42,067 bases of DNA from Bacteroidia bacterium. Lineage in GTDB: Bacteria; Bacteroidota; Bacteroidia; JANWJV01. The notes under the pieces were generated by a model. The model did no database searches. It was not told where the DNA came from and was given only the letters and a program-made list of their open reading frames with translations. Shown one piece after another: positions 26,455 to 34,845 of this stretch. The translations under genes and the position numbers were made by a program. The stretch is taken from assembly GCA_025451785.1 (NCBI GenBank), contig JANWJV010000050.1, forward strand, positions 1 through 42,067, read 5' to 3'. How positions within the stretch are numbered: the first letter of the stretch is position 1; every line of letters begins with the position of its first letter.

Positions 26455-29400
26455 TATACCGCTAGTTTTCCGCTGCCTTCTGTAATGCCACTCTCTGTTA
26501 CTTTCCAGAAATAGATCCCCGCGGTCAAAGATCCACGTTCAATGCGGAGCTCTTTTTCATTGGTGGATCTGCTAAGCACCAGTTTGCCCTCTGCGCTGAA
26601 CAGCTCGATGGTTCTCTTTTTATTGTTCCCGAACGAGAAGATCACACTTTCGTTCATAGGGTTAGGGAAGATAGTTACTGATGCTGTTTCAGTTTCCTTA
26701 AGAGAAGTTACCGCGGCGCATGATTTATATTGCCATAATTCGCCTACTGGTCCGGAGCTCCAGGTATTGCCGAGTACCACATAGCCACTTGTGCCGCAGT
26801 AAAAGGCCGATGCGTATTGCCTTCCACCCGCGCCACCGATAGAGCTAATGGGTGTCCAGCTGTCGTTGCCTGGATTATACCTCCAGAAATCGGCAGCGTA
26901 ACTCGTTGATCCGTATTTGCCGGTACCCAGGTAACCATAAGTGCCGTCCGCAAATCCTGCGGCGCCGTTACGGGGATTGCCTGGGAAATTCACCTTCTGC
27001 GTCCAGGTATCAGTGTTGCTATCGTATTCCCAAACATCAGGAGTATAGGCCACTGAAGTAGTTCCTGTGCAAACATAGCCCTTAGCGCCAACAGCAAATC
27101 CAACGGCCCATATACGCCCCAGTCCGCCCATGCTTGTCTTTTGTGTCCAGGTATTGTTACCGGGATCATATTGCCAAAGCTCTGTTGTGTTTGCCGGCAT
27201 TGCACCTCCTGCCAGGTAGCCTTTGCCACCAATAACAAAAGTAGCTGCTGCTGCCCTTGCGTTCCCCGGAAGATTAGCCTTTTGCGTCCAGGTATTCGCT
27301 ACGGGGTCGTATTCCCAAAGGTCCTTCGTGAGGACGTATCCTGTGGTATAACCGCAGCACACGTAGCCTTTGCCTCCAATGGCAAAACCACTTGCATCGT
27401 ACCGACCCGGGTTGATATCGGCCTTTTGTGTCCAGGTATCATAACCGGTTGAATATTCCCAAAAGTCCTTACGGAAAGTACCGTCCCATCCTGTGCCTGT
27501 ATAACCTTTACTGCCAATAGAGAAAGCAATGGCACTGTAAGGTTTGTTTCCTGTTGGAGGATAAACAGCTTTGCTGATCCAATTGGTGCCGCAATTATAT
27601 ACGGTGATGTTCTTGCACCAGGTGTCGGTACAATTTCCATTAGTAGCGCTTAAACAAACTTTGTGAACACCTGCCGTAGTGAATACAATGTAAGGAGAGG
27701 TACCCGTTGAAAAACCCACTGAGTTGTCGGTCCATGAATAGGTGGCGGCACCTGCGCTGGTATTGCTGAACCAAACAGTATCGTTCACAAATACTTCAAT
27801 GGGTGTTTTGAAATCGGAGGTGATGCCGTTACATACGGGAATAGCAGCGGAGCTCTTTTTCAGGATCACGCCGTTGGCCCCTGTTACAAATACAGCATCT
27901 GTATCTCCATGCACCGCGTGCAGCGCGGTGGGAACCATGCTAATAGAGGTCCAGGTGGCGCCGCCATTGCTGGTCTCCAGCAGCGCGCCATTGTCGCCGG
28001 CCGCGTAACCGTGCACATCATCAGTAAAGAAAACATCACGAATGGGTTGAGTGGTTCCGGTGGTAAGCGTATACCAGCTTATTCCTCCGTCATTCGTACG
28101 TTTGATAGAGCCCCCGTTGTAAACGATCCAGCCTTTGTTCGCATTGGCAAAATGGTTGCCGTATCCGAACTCGATCACCGGGTTGGTCCAGGTGGTACCG
28201 CCGTTGATGGTCTTAAAATCATTGCTGCCGTTTGTATACGCATATCCGGTGGTGGAAGTCGGGAAATTGATCTCACCAGTGCCCGAGCTGAAGCTGCTCA
28301 CATTGGTCCAGGTGGTGCCGCCGTTCACTGTTTTGTCAAATGTGCTGAGGTAGGAGGAGAGGCGGAATCCGTTGTTGTAATCCTTGAACCAAACTTCGTC
28401 AAATACCGTATTGCTTATCGAAGTACTCCATGTTGTGCCACCATCGACCGTTCGGTAAAGATTGCCGGTATTGTTAAAGTTATTTCCAGCCACCCATCCG
28501 GTGTCTTTGTTTATAAAGTGAACGCACTTAACCCCAGTGGTACTTGGTTGGTAAGTTTTCCAGGTAGTTCCCGCGTCGGTGGTGCTCATGATAAAGGGGC
28601 CGTTAAAGCCGCCGCTTCCGTTTCCTACAGCCCATCCTTTAGCAGTACTTACAAAATGAGCGTCCTCGTAAATGGCATCGCTTATATCGCTTGCTTGTTT
28701 CAACCAGTTTACACCGCCGTCGGTAGTGCGGAGAACAGCCCCATCGGCCGCGATCCATCCTCGCAATGTATCAAGGAAGTGGATGGCATACAGGTTCCTG
28801 GTGGTTGGGTTGGTCTGAGAGGTCCAGGTAACACCACCGTCAATGGTCTTTTTGATAGTTGTTCCGCTAACGCCCCATCCTCTGAGCGTATCCAGAAATA
28901 CCATTTTGCGGAAGGCATTTGCCGAAAGTTGTGTCCAGGTAGTACCTGTGTTGATCGATTGATTGATGTTTTGTCCCGGCCCTGACATCACCACTTTTGT
29001 AGAGCTGAACAGTTGCAGGGTGTATTTGTCGGTAGCCCCTATGCTGCGGTTCTGCCAGGAACTGCCGCCATTATTTGTATAATAAAGTTCGCCGTAGGTT
29101 CCGCCCACCATGCCGGTGAGGGAGTTTATAAAATGCACCGACTTTAACCAGTTGAAGGAAGAGATCACAGTGCCGATGGTCCAGGTGGTCCCGCCATTGG
29201 TGGTTTTCATGAAGCGGTCGTTGGCGCCCACAATAAAGCCAGTAGTGGAGTTGAGGAAGTAAATATCATCGAGCGTACTCGTGGTGCCTGAGCTTTTTGT
29301 GGTCCAGGTACGGCCTGCATCGGTGGTTTGGAGCATCGCTCCGTTAACACCTACAATATACCCGTTAGTAGGTGTGGGGAAGAAAACCCCGTTGAGGTCC

Positions 29401-29609
29401 ACCTGCGTGGGGCAATTCAGGTATTTCCAGTTAGCGCCTCCGTCGGTAGAACGGATGATCAACCCTGTTTTGCCCACCGCTATCACCGTATCCTTGTCTA
29501 TCGCGAATACATCATTCAAGTAATAGTATTTGGAAACGATACTCCAGTTTTGGGAATATCCGGTAACAAGTAAAAGGCAGGCGATAAATGTGAGTACGGT
29601 CTTTCTCAT
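26451..29609 (-). CDS. Large secreted protein: YCF48/BNR-type propellers, PKD, Kelch, T9SS type A sorting domain
   Basis: 1052 residues from the ATG at 29609, which gives a clean signal peptide MRKTVLTFIACLLLVTGYSQ; a TTG-started extension to 29660 is unlikely. About 14 units of the YCF48/BNR type follow (e.g. VHFINSLTGMVGGTYGELYY, TNNGGSSW; IHFLDTLRGWIAADGAVLR, TTDGGVNW), enough for two seven-bladed propellers. Next come a PKD-like domain (VWFSNTSAGAATYSW), six Kelch units (e.g. FAIGGKGYVCCG, DLWEYDPVANTWTQKANLP) and a type A T9SS sorting domain (VTIFPNPMNESVIFSFG, LTAGIYFWKV). It is probably cell-surface or secreted; ligand or enzyme activity unknown. It ends on a CTAG palindrome shared with the convergent gene's stop. 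Confidence 0.88.
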   Translation of the reverse strand: MRKTVLTFIACLLLVTGYSQNWSIVSKYYYLNDVFAIDKDTVIAVGKTGLIIRSTDGGANWKYLNCPTQVDLNGVFFPTPTNGYIVGVNGAMLQTTDAGRTWTTKSSGTTSTLDDIYFLNSTTGFIVGANDRFMKTTNGGTTWTIGTVISSFNWLKSVHFINSLTGMVGGTYGELYYTNNGGSSWQNRSIGATDKYTLQLFSSTKVVMSGPGQNINQSINTGTTWTQLSANAFRKMVFLDTLRGWGVSGTTIKKTIDGGVTWTSQTNPTTRNLYAIHFLDTLRGWIAADGAVLRTTDGGVNWLKQASDISDAIYEDAHFVSTAKGWAVGNGSGGFNGPFIMSTTDAGTTWKTYQPSTTGVKCVHFINKDTGWVAGNNFNNTGNLYRTVDGGTTWSTSISNTVFDEVWFKDYNNGFRLSSYLSTFDKTVNGGTTWTNVSSFSSGTGEINFPTSTTGYAYTNGSNDFKTINGGTTWTNPVIEFGYGNHFANANKGWIVYNGGSIKRTNDGGISWYTLTTGTTQPIRDVFFTDDVHGYAAGDNGALLETSNGGATWTSISMVPTALHAVHGDTDAVFVTGANGVILKKSSAAIPVCNGITSDFKTPIEVFVNDTVWFSNTSAGAATYSWTDNSVGFSTGTSPYIVFTTAGVHKVCLSATNGNCTDTWCKNITVYNCGTNWISKAVYPPTGNKPYSAIAFSIGSKGYTGTGWDGTFRKDFWEYSTGYDTWTQKADINPGRYDASGFAIGGKGYVCCGYTTGYVLTKDLWEYDPVANTWTQKANLPGNARAAAATFVIGGKGYLAGGAMPANTTELWQYDPGNNTWTQKTSMGGLGRIWAVGFAVGAKGYVCTGTTSVAYTPDVWEYDSNTDTWTQKVNFPGNPRNGAAGFADGTYGYLGTGKYGSTSYAADFWRYNPGNDSWTPISSIGGAGGRQYASAFYCGTSGYVVLGNTWSSGPVGELWQYKSCAAVTSLKETETASVTIFPNPMNESVIFSFGNNKKRTIELFSAEGKLVLSRSTNEKELRIERGSLTAGIYFWKVTESGITEGSGKLAVY

Positions 29610-29690
29610 GCTTTCGGGTTTAATAAAAGCAAAGCTACAGGATGCCTGCGCGGGACACAAACCACAATCCGGCTATTCTTTGGAGTCGAA

Positions 29691-29820
29691 GTGGTTATTG
29701 GTTGGTTGGTCTTTAGTTAAAGTTGGGCTCGTTGCCCGTTATTGTTAGCTTGTTTAACAAATCAACCAAAACAAATAACTCAATAACCACAACCACAAAC
29801 CAACCAACTAATAACTATAA
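29691..29820. repeat. Imperfect inverted repeat in the lpdA to propeller-gene gap
   Basis: The gap 29610-29814 contains GTGGTTATTG (29691-29700), whose exact reverse complement is at 29781-29790. The extended left arm (29691-29718) also pairs imperfectly with 29790-29818, about 22 of 28 positions. A small hairpin gggc/gccc lies inside (29725-29737). The right half is A/C-rich and low in complexity. No U-tract makes this a standard terminator. Confidence 0.5.
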
Positions 29821-31203
29821 GTGGATCACCTCGCCATAGGCGGCAGCGGCAGCTTCCATGATCGCTTCGCTCATGGTAGGATGCGGGTGTACCGAACGGA
29901 TCATCTCCTGCCCGGTGGTCTCCAGTTTGCGCGCTACCACTATCTCAGCGATCATCTCGGTAACGTTGAAACCGATCATATGAGCGCCAAGCAGTTCTCC
30001 ATACTTCGCGTCGAAGATCAGCTTCACGAAGCCATCTTTGGCGCCTGCCGCGCTGGCTTTGCCGCTGGCAGAGTAAGGGAACTTGCCTACTTTGATCTCG
30101 TACCCCGCTTCTTTGGCTTTTTTCTCAGTGAATCCAACCGAAGCGATCTCGGGACTTGTATAAGTACAGCCGGGAATGTTGTTGTAGTCGAGCGGCTCGG
30201 GATGATGTCCCGCGATCTTCTCTACACAAATGATCCCTTCGGCACTGGCAACGTGTGCCAATGCTTGTCCGCCAACACAATCGCCAATGGCGTAATAACC
30301 GGGAATATTGGTTTGATAATAGGGGTTGGTAAGTATCTTGCCTTTATCGGTAGCGATGCCCACTTCTTCGAGCCCTATGTTCTCGAGGTTGGCCGCGATG
30401 CCTACCGCTGAAAGAACAATATCGCAATCGATGCTCTGCTCGCCTTTGGGTGTCTTCACTTTCACTTTGCAGCCATCGCCTTTGGTGTCAACCGAAAGAA
30501 CCTCGGATGAGGTCATTACCTCCATGCCGATCTTCTTGAACGAACGTTCCAATTGTTTCGATACTTCTTCATCTTCTACAGGAACAATAGCAGGCATGAA
30601 CTCAACCAGCGTCACTTTTGTGCCCATTGCTGCATAGAAATAAGCGAACTCGCTGCCAATAGCGCCTGAGCCAACCACTACCATGGTCTTGGGCTGCTTG
30701 GGCAGCACCATTGCCTCCCGGTAACCGATTATCTTCTTGCCATCTTGCGGCAGGTTGGGGAGCGCTCTCGAGCGGGCGCCCACCGCAATCATGATATGCT
30801 TTGCTTCGTAGGTTGTGATCTTTCCGGCATCGTCTTTCACTTCTACTTTTTTGCCGGGCTTCACTTTGCCGAAGCCTTTGATCACATCGATCTTGTTCTT
30901 TTTCATAAGGAACTGAACGCCCTTGCTCATTCCATCAGCCACATCGCGCGAACGTTTTACCACCGCGCCAAAATCAGCTTCACCACCGTTCACTTTAATG
31001 CCGTAATCAGCCGCGTGCTTGAGGTATTCAAACACCTGTGCCGACTTGAGGAGTGCCTTGGTAGGGATACAACCCCAGTTGAGGCAGATGCCGCCTACTT
31101 CAGCGCGCTCAACAATGGCTGTTTTAAGTCCCAATTGCGAAGCCCTTATTGCTGCAACATAGCCGCCGGGGCCGCTTCCGATAACGATAAGATCGTAGGT
31201 CAT
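29815..31203 (-). CDS. lpdA: Dihydrolipoyl dehydrogenase (E3)
   Basis: 462 residues from the ATG at 31203 (MTYDLIVIGSGPGG); an upstream TTG-started extension would put 21 implausible residues before the FAD site and is rejected. FAD motif GSGPGG (9-14), redox-active disulfide GGICLNWGCIPTKAL (Cys40, Cys45), NAD-binding VVVGSGAIGSEFA, and C-terminal HPHPTMSEAIME with the catalytic His-Glu pair. It reoxidises dihydrolipoamide in pyruvate and 2-oxoglutarate dehydrogenase complexes. It stands alone here, without E1/E2 genes, as is common. Confidence 0.97.
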   Translation of the reverse strand: MTYDLIVIGSGPGGYVAAIRASQLGLKTAIVERAEVGGICLNWGCIPTKALLKSAQVFEYLKHAADYGIKVNGGEADFGAVVKRSRDVADGMSKGVQFLMKKNKIDVIKGFGKVKPGKKVEVKDDAGKITTYEAKHIMIAVGARSRALPNLPQDGKKIIGYREAMVLPKQPKTMVVVGSGAIGSEFAYFYAAMGTKVTLVEFMPAIVPVEDEEVSKQLERSFKKIGMEVMTSSEVLSVDTKGDGCKVKVKTPKGEQSIDCDIVLSAVGIAANLENIGLEEVGIATDKGKILTNPYYQTNIPGYYAIGDCVGGQALAHVASAEGIICVEKIAGHHPEPLDYNNIPGCTYTSPEIASVGFTEKKAKEAGYEIKVGKFPYSASGKASAAGAKDGFVKLIFDAKYGELLGAHMIGFNVTEMIAEIVVARKLETTGQEMIRSVHPHPTMSEAIMEAAAAAYGEVIHL

Positions 31204-31224
31204 TTTGTTGTTCTTGTTTGTGTA

Positions 31225-31249
31225 CGAAAGTAGAAAAAAAACGGACAAA
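31225..31249 (-). promoter_or_regulatory. Candidate promoter for lpdA
   Basis: On the minus strand TTTG (31249-31246) lies 17 bases before TACTTTCG (31232-31225), one mismatch from TAnnTTTG, in the 96-base divergent gap between lpdA and the M61 peptidase gene. The leader would be about 15 bases. Confidence 0.35.
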
Positions 31250-31299
31250 GCGTACAGTAGCTCCAAACGTATTTTTTATACTTTTACCCCTTGTAGACT

Positions 31300-33039
31300 A
31301 TGCGGTACCTTATATCATATTCTGAGCCTCACAAACACTATGTGGACATCGAGTTCATCGCCGGCGGCATCAAAAGCGACCTCACCGAGATCCAGCTTCC
31401 TGCCTGGCGGCCCGGACGATATGAACTGGGTAATTTCGCGAAGAACGTTCAGAAGTGGGCCGCTTACGATGAAAAAGGAAACGCGCTTTCGTTTCGCAAG
31501 CTGAAAAAGGACCTCTGGGAGGTAAACACCAAAGGAGTAAGCGAGCTGCACATCAAATACAATTACTACGCCGCTGAGCTTAACGCGGGTTCAACCTATC
31601 TTGATGAAAAGCAGCTGTACATGAACCCGGTGAACTGCTGCGTTTATATTCCGGCAAGGATAGGGGAGGAGTGCCATGTTGAACTGAAGCTTCCGCAAGA
31701 TTACCGTGTTGCTACCGGCATGACCAAGATCGCGGCGCATTCGTTTATCGTGAAGGATTTTCATGAGCTGGCCGACAGCCCTTTTATAGCGAGCAATTCT
31801 TTAAAGCATAATATGTTCGTTCTCGATGGGGCCGAGTTCAATATATGGTTCCAGGGTGAGTGTACACCCGACTGGCCGAGGATCATTACCGACTTTTTCA
31901 TTTTTATCAATGAGCAATTTGTGATGATGAAGGAATTTCCTGTGGAGGTATATCATTTCCTTTTCCAGGTACTTCCGGTAAGGGCTTACCATGGAGTGGA
32001 ACATCTTAATTCAACGGTTATCGCGTTGGGTCCTTCATACAACCTTATGAAAGGCGACCTGTATGATGACCTGCTGGGCGTAAGTTCGCACGAGCTGTTC
32101 CACGCCTGGAACATTAAAGCGATACGCCCCGTGGAAATGATGCCGTATGATTATACCAAAGAGAATTATTCGAGGTTGGGTTATGTGTGCGAAGGGGTGA
32201 CCACTTATTACGGTGACCTGCTATTGTTGCGCTCGGGGGTATTCAATGAGGAAGATTACTTCAAGACCTTTAACGAACGGATGCAAAAGCACTTCGACAA
32301 TTTTGGCAGGTACAATCTTTCGGTCGCTGATTCTTCGTTCGATACATGGCTTGACGGCTATGTAGCTGGTGTTCCCGACCGTAAGACCTCTATATATGAC
32401 GAAGGCTGTCTTTTGGCCTTTATCACTGATATGATCATTCGGAGGGGTTCAGAGGACAGGAACTCGCTCGACGACGTAATGCGTTACTTGTACCTGGAGT
32501 TCGGCAAGCATAATAAAGGATATTCGGAAAGGGACTATAAAGGTATCGCGGAGCAGATGGCCGACACTTCGCTGGATGATCTGTTCAGCAAGTATTTCTG
32601 GAAGGCTGTTTCTTATGAGGATATACTTGTTGAGAACCTTGCCCATGTTGGATTGGAGTTGAAAAGGGTTCCGGCTAAAAAGCACTTTGAGCAGTATTAT
32701 GGGTTCAAAGTGACCGAAGTAGCTGGCATTGCCAAAGTAAGCGCGGTGTTTCCGGGATCGGTTGCTGATAAAGCGGGTTTGGCTGTTAATGATGAAATAA
32801 GGTCGATCAACGGGTTCCCGGTGATCGCCGATGCTTCAGGAACGAACTTAGGCGAATGGAGCAAGTATTTTGGCAAACAGGAAGTTGAATTGGACGTGAT
32901 TTCAGCGAATTCCTTTAAAAAGATCATTGTAACTCCTTCAGGACAAGAGTATTATAAGCTTTACCAGCTCGCGAAGCTGGAAAATACATCAGAAGAGCAA
33001 AAAAAGGCCTTTGGCCTTTGGACCAAAAGAAAGTTTTGA
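31300..33039 (+). CDS. M61-family metallopeptidase with PDZ domain
   Basis: A 579-residue protein of the glycyl-aminopeptidase family. Zinc motif HELFH (264-268, SSHELFHAWNIK) with the downstream third ligand Glu299 in YVCEGVTTYYGD. An N-terminal beta domain (residues 1-170, LPAWRPGRYELGNF) precedes the gluzincin core, and a PDZ domain lies at about 465-545 (AKVSAVFPGSVADKAGLAVN, then DEIRSINGFPV). No signal peptide is visible, so it is probably cytosolic. It diverges from lpdA. Confidence 0.92.
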   Translation: MRYLISYSEPHKHYVDIEFIAGGIKSDLTEIQLPAWRPGRYELGNFAKNVQKWAAYDEKGNALSFRKLKKDLWEVNTKGVSELHIKYNYYAAELNAGSTYLDEKQLYMNPVNCCVYIPARIGEECHVELKLPQDYRVATGMTKIAAHSFIVKDFHELADSPFIASNSLKHNMFVLDGAEFNIWFQGECTPDWPRIITDFFIFINEQFVMMKEFPVEVYHFLFQVLPVRAYHGVEHLNSTVIALGPSYNLMKGDLYDDLLGVSSHELFHAWNIKAIRPVEMMPYDYTKENYSRLGYVCEGVTTYYGDLLLLRSGVFNEEDYFKTFNERMQKHFDNFGRYNLSVADSSFDTWLDGYVAGVPDRKTSIYDEGCLLAFITDMIIRRGSEDRNSLDDVMRYLYLEFGKHNKGYSERDYKGIAEQMADTSLDDLFSKYFWKAVSYEDILVENLAHVGLELKRVPAKKHFEQYYGFKVTEVAGIAKVSAVFPGSVADKAGLAVNDEIRSINGFPVIADASGTNLGEWSKYFGKQEVELDVISANSFKKIIVTPSGQEYYKLYQLAKLENTSEEQKKAFGLWTKRKF

Positions 33040-33199
33040 AAAACCTGCCTTCGAGCGTAACGGCGCTGTGTTCAGAAGGAAATCACCTTTCAATTAAGAG
33101 TTAATTGTTAATAAAATCCCGCAAGCCGGTATTTGAAGTACGTTCAAAATGTCGTTGTTTTACCGCAGATTTTCAAAAAAACAACCAAAAAAAATCACT

Positions 33200-33682
33200 A
33201 TGGAACAAACAACTACAGGTGCAGGCGCACCGGCAACAAGACCTGGTTTTCTTACCGCAATTTGTATTCTTAGCTTTATTGGTAGCGGCCTGTGGGCCCT
33301 TCTTTCGCTTATCGGCATTTTCGCTTCTGGCTGGATCATGAGCATACTTGGCGGGATGATGGGTGGTGGAATGAAGTCTGCTCCCGCAATGGAAGGTGTA
33401 AGCGCAGAAGATATGGCAGCCGCATCAGCAGCTGTTGAAGGTGGAATGGGAATGTTTGGCGGGATGATAATTATTATTTTCGTTGTTTCCCTCATCTTTG
33501 CGGCTCTTTCGCTTTTTGGCGTTATCAAAATGTGGGCTCAAAAGAAGTCAGGCTTCATTCTTTACGTTATTCCTAACGGACTGTGTTTGCTTGGATCGTT
33601 GATCTCCTTTGATATTTTAATGATCCTTATCACCGGTGGTTTCATTGCCATGTACGCGGTGAACCTGAAACACATGAAATAA
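33200..33682 (+). CDS. Small membrane protein, paralogue 1 (unknown function)
   Basis: 160 residues from the ATG at 33200 (MEQTTTGAGAPATRPGFL); a longer frame to 33149 exists but the shorter start matches the paralogue 19 bases downstream. Four hydrophobic segments: CILSFIGSGLWALLSLIGIF, IIIIFVVSLIFAALSLFGVI, FILYVIPNGLCLLGSLI and ILMILITGGFIAMYAV. A Met/Gly/Ala-rich loop (GGMMGGGMKSAPAMEG) lies between the first two. Family not recognised. The 160 bases upstream (33040-33199) show no confident promoter. Confidence 0.75.
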   Translation: MEQTTTGAGAPATRPGFLTAICILSFIGSGLWALLSLIGIFASGWIMSILGGMMGGGMKSAPAMEGVSAEDMAAASAAVEGGMGMFGGMIIIIFVVSLIFAALSLFGVIKMWAQKKSGFILYVIPNGLCLLGSLISFDILMILITGGFIAMYAVNLKHMK

Positions 33683-33700
33683 TACTGATCTATTAGCTCA

Positions 33701-34201
33701 ATGGAACAAACACTGAACACAGAAGCCCCGGTAAAAAGGCCTGATTTCCTTAATGTACTTTGTATCTTAAGTTTCATCTGTTGCGGTCTCATGATCCTTA
33801 TGGGAATATGGGGCGTTATGCAGTCGATGACCGTGCCTTCGGCCGATGAGATACAAATGCAGGAGATGATGGCCAGGATGAACCCCGATGCTGACATGTC
33901 GGCGCTTACGCAAAGAGACCCGACCGGTCAGGTCATCGGTCTTCTTTTCCAGGTGCTTTCGCTCGTTGGGGTGATCATGATGTGGAAACTTAAAAAAGTA
34001 GGTTTCTACATCTATACCGCCGCTGAGCTGCTTCCTTACCCGGCTACTTTTCTTACTTCGGGCGCTAAAAGTGCCACGGCAATAGTAGGAGCTTTAGGAC
34101 AAACGTTCGAATCGATCGTTTATGTGGTGATCGCACTGGTGGTGATCATTGACCTGGTGTTCATCTTCCTCTATTCGAGGAACCTGAAGGCCATGAGCTA
34201 A
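33701..34201 (+). CDS. Small membrane protein, paralogue 2 (unknown function)
   Basis: 166 residues, starting MEQTLNTEAPVKRPDFLNVL, clearly related to the preceding gene through MEQT, RPxFL, CILSFI and a final NLKxM. Four hydrophobic segments with the same spacing; the first loop is acidic and Met-rich (ADEIQMQEMMARMNPDADMS) instead of Gly-rich. Likely co-transcribed with paralogue 1 and ended by the strong terminator at 34223. Function unknown. Confidence 0.78.
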   Translation: MEQTLNTEAPVKRPDFLNVLCILSFICCGLMILMGIWGVMQSMTVPSADEIQMQEMMARMNPDADMSALTQRDPTGQVIGLLFQVLSLVGVIMMWKLKKVGFYIYTAAELLPYPATFLTSGAKSATAIVGALGQTFESIVYVVIALVVIIDLVFIFLYSRNLKAMS

Positions 34202-34222
34202 AAATCGTATCCTAACATAAGG

Positions 34223-34254
34223 GAACCCCGGGCAATTCCGGGGTTCTTTTTTTT
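34223..34254 (+). terminator. Strong intrinsic terminator before pyrR
   Basis: Perfect 9-bp stem gaaccccgg (34223-34231) / ccggggttc (34238-34246), 6-base loop, then eight T (34247-34254). It separates the membrane-protein pair from pyrR. Confidence 0.92.
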
Positions 34255-34281
34255 ATTAATTCGTAGATCCGTTAATTTTTC

Positions 34282-34290
34282 TATATTTGC
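34282..34290 (+). promoter_or_regulatory. Bacteroidota-type promoter box for pyrRB
   Basis: TATATTTGC matches TAnnTTTGC exactly and lies 12 bases before the pyrR ATG (34303), just after the terminator. The leader would be only about 8 bases, leaving no room for a PyrR-binding attenuator of the Bacillus type. Confidence 0.5.
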
Positions 34291-34302
34291 ATCCTGATTA
34301 GC

Positions 34303-34845
34303 ATGGTGAAACCTAGAATCATCTTAAATAGTCAGACCTTCCAACTCACCATCACCCGTCTTTCCCATCAATTAATAGAAGTCCACAACGATTTTTCTGA
34401 TTCCGTTATCATAGGCTTGCAGCCAAGGGGTATTTTCCTTGCCCGCAGGATCCAGAAAGAGCTTTGCCGTATCCTTAAAAAGAAGAACATCCCCTGTGGT
34501 GAGCTCGATGTTACCTTTTACCGCGACGATTTCCGTAAAAAGGAACTCATACCCAATAAGACCAATATCGATTTCATTATAGAAGATAAGAACGTGGTGC
34601 TGGTGGACGACGTGCTCTTTACGGGCCGTACCATCCGTGCCGGCCTCGACGCCATGCTTGCTTTCGGAAGGCCCAAAGATGTGGAACTGCTCGTGCTCAT
34701 CGACCGGCGTTTAAGCAGGCACCTTCCCATCCAGGCAAAGTACAAAGGCAAAACGATCGACTCCATCGCTTCTGAAAAGGTGAGGGTGGACTGGAAAGAG
34801 ACAGAGGGGCAGGATAAAGTATGGATAACTAACGAACAGGACTGA
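34303..34845 (+). CDS. pyrR: Bifunctional pyrimidine operon regulator / uracil phosphoribosyltransferase
   Basis: A 180-residue type I phosphoribosyltransferase. PRPP-binding signature VVLVDDVLFTGRTIRAGL starting at residue 98, LQPRGIFLARRI near 39-50 and LVLIDRRLSRHLPIQ, typical of PyrR. In Bacillus, PyrR binds pyr mRNA to attenuate transcription and has side UPRT activity. Here the stop and the pyrB start share one base (TGATG), so the two are translationally coupled. Confidence 0.93.
   Translation: MVKPRIILNSQTFQLTITRLSHQLIEVHNDFSDSVIIGLQPRGIFLARRIQKELCRILKKKNIPCGELDVTFYRDDFRKKELIPNKTNIDFIIEDKNVVLVDDVLFTGRTIRAGLDAMLAFGRPKDVELLVLIDRRLSRHLPIQAKYKGKTIDSIASEKVRVDWKETEGQDKVWITNEQD

Noticed and set aside
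27909-28985. 358-codon plus-strand open frame opposite the propeller gene
   Set aside because: It is antisense to a strongly supported repeat protein; repeat sequence without stops on the other strand explains it, and its translation has no recognisable features.
29610-29660. TTG-started extension of the propeller gene
   Set aside because: The ATG at 29609 gives a perfect signal peptide; the extension would bury it.
29725-29737. gggc/gccc hairpin as a terminator for lpdA
   Set aside because: Only four base pairs and no T-run on either strand.
31204-31266. N-terminal extension of lpdA
   Set aside because: It would begin at a non-ATG codon and add 21 residues before the FAD-binding strand, while an ATG at 31203 fits the family exactly.
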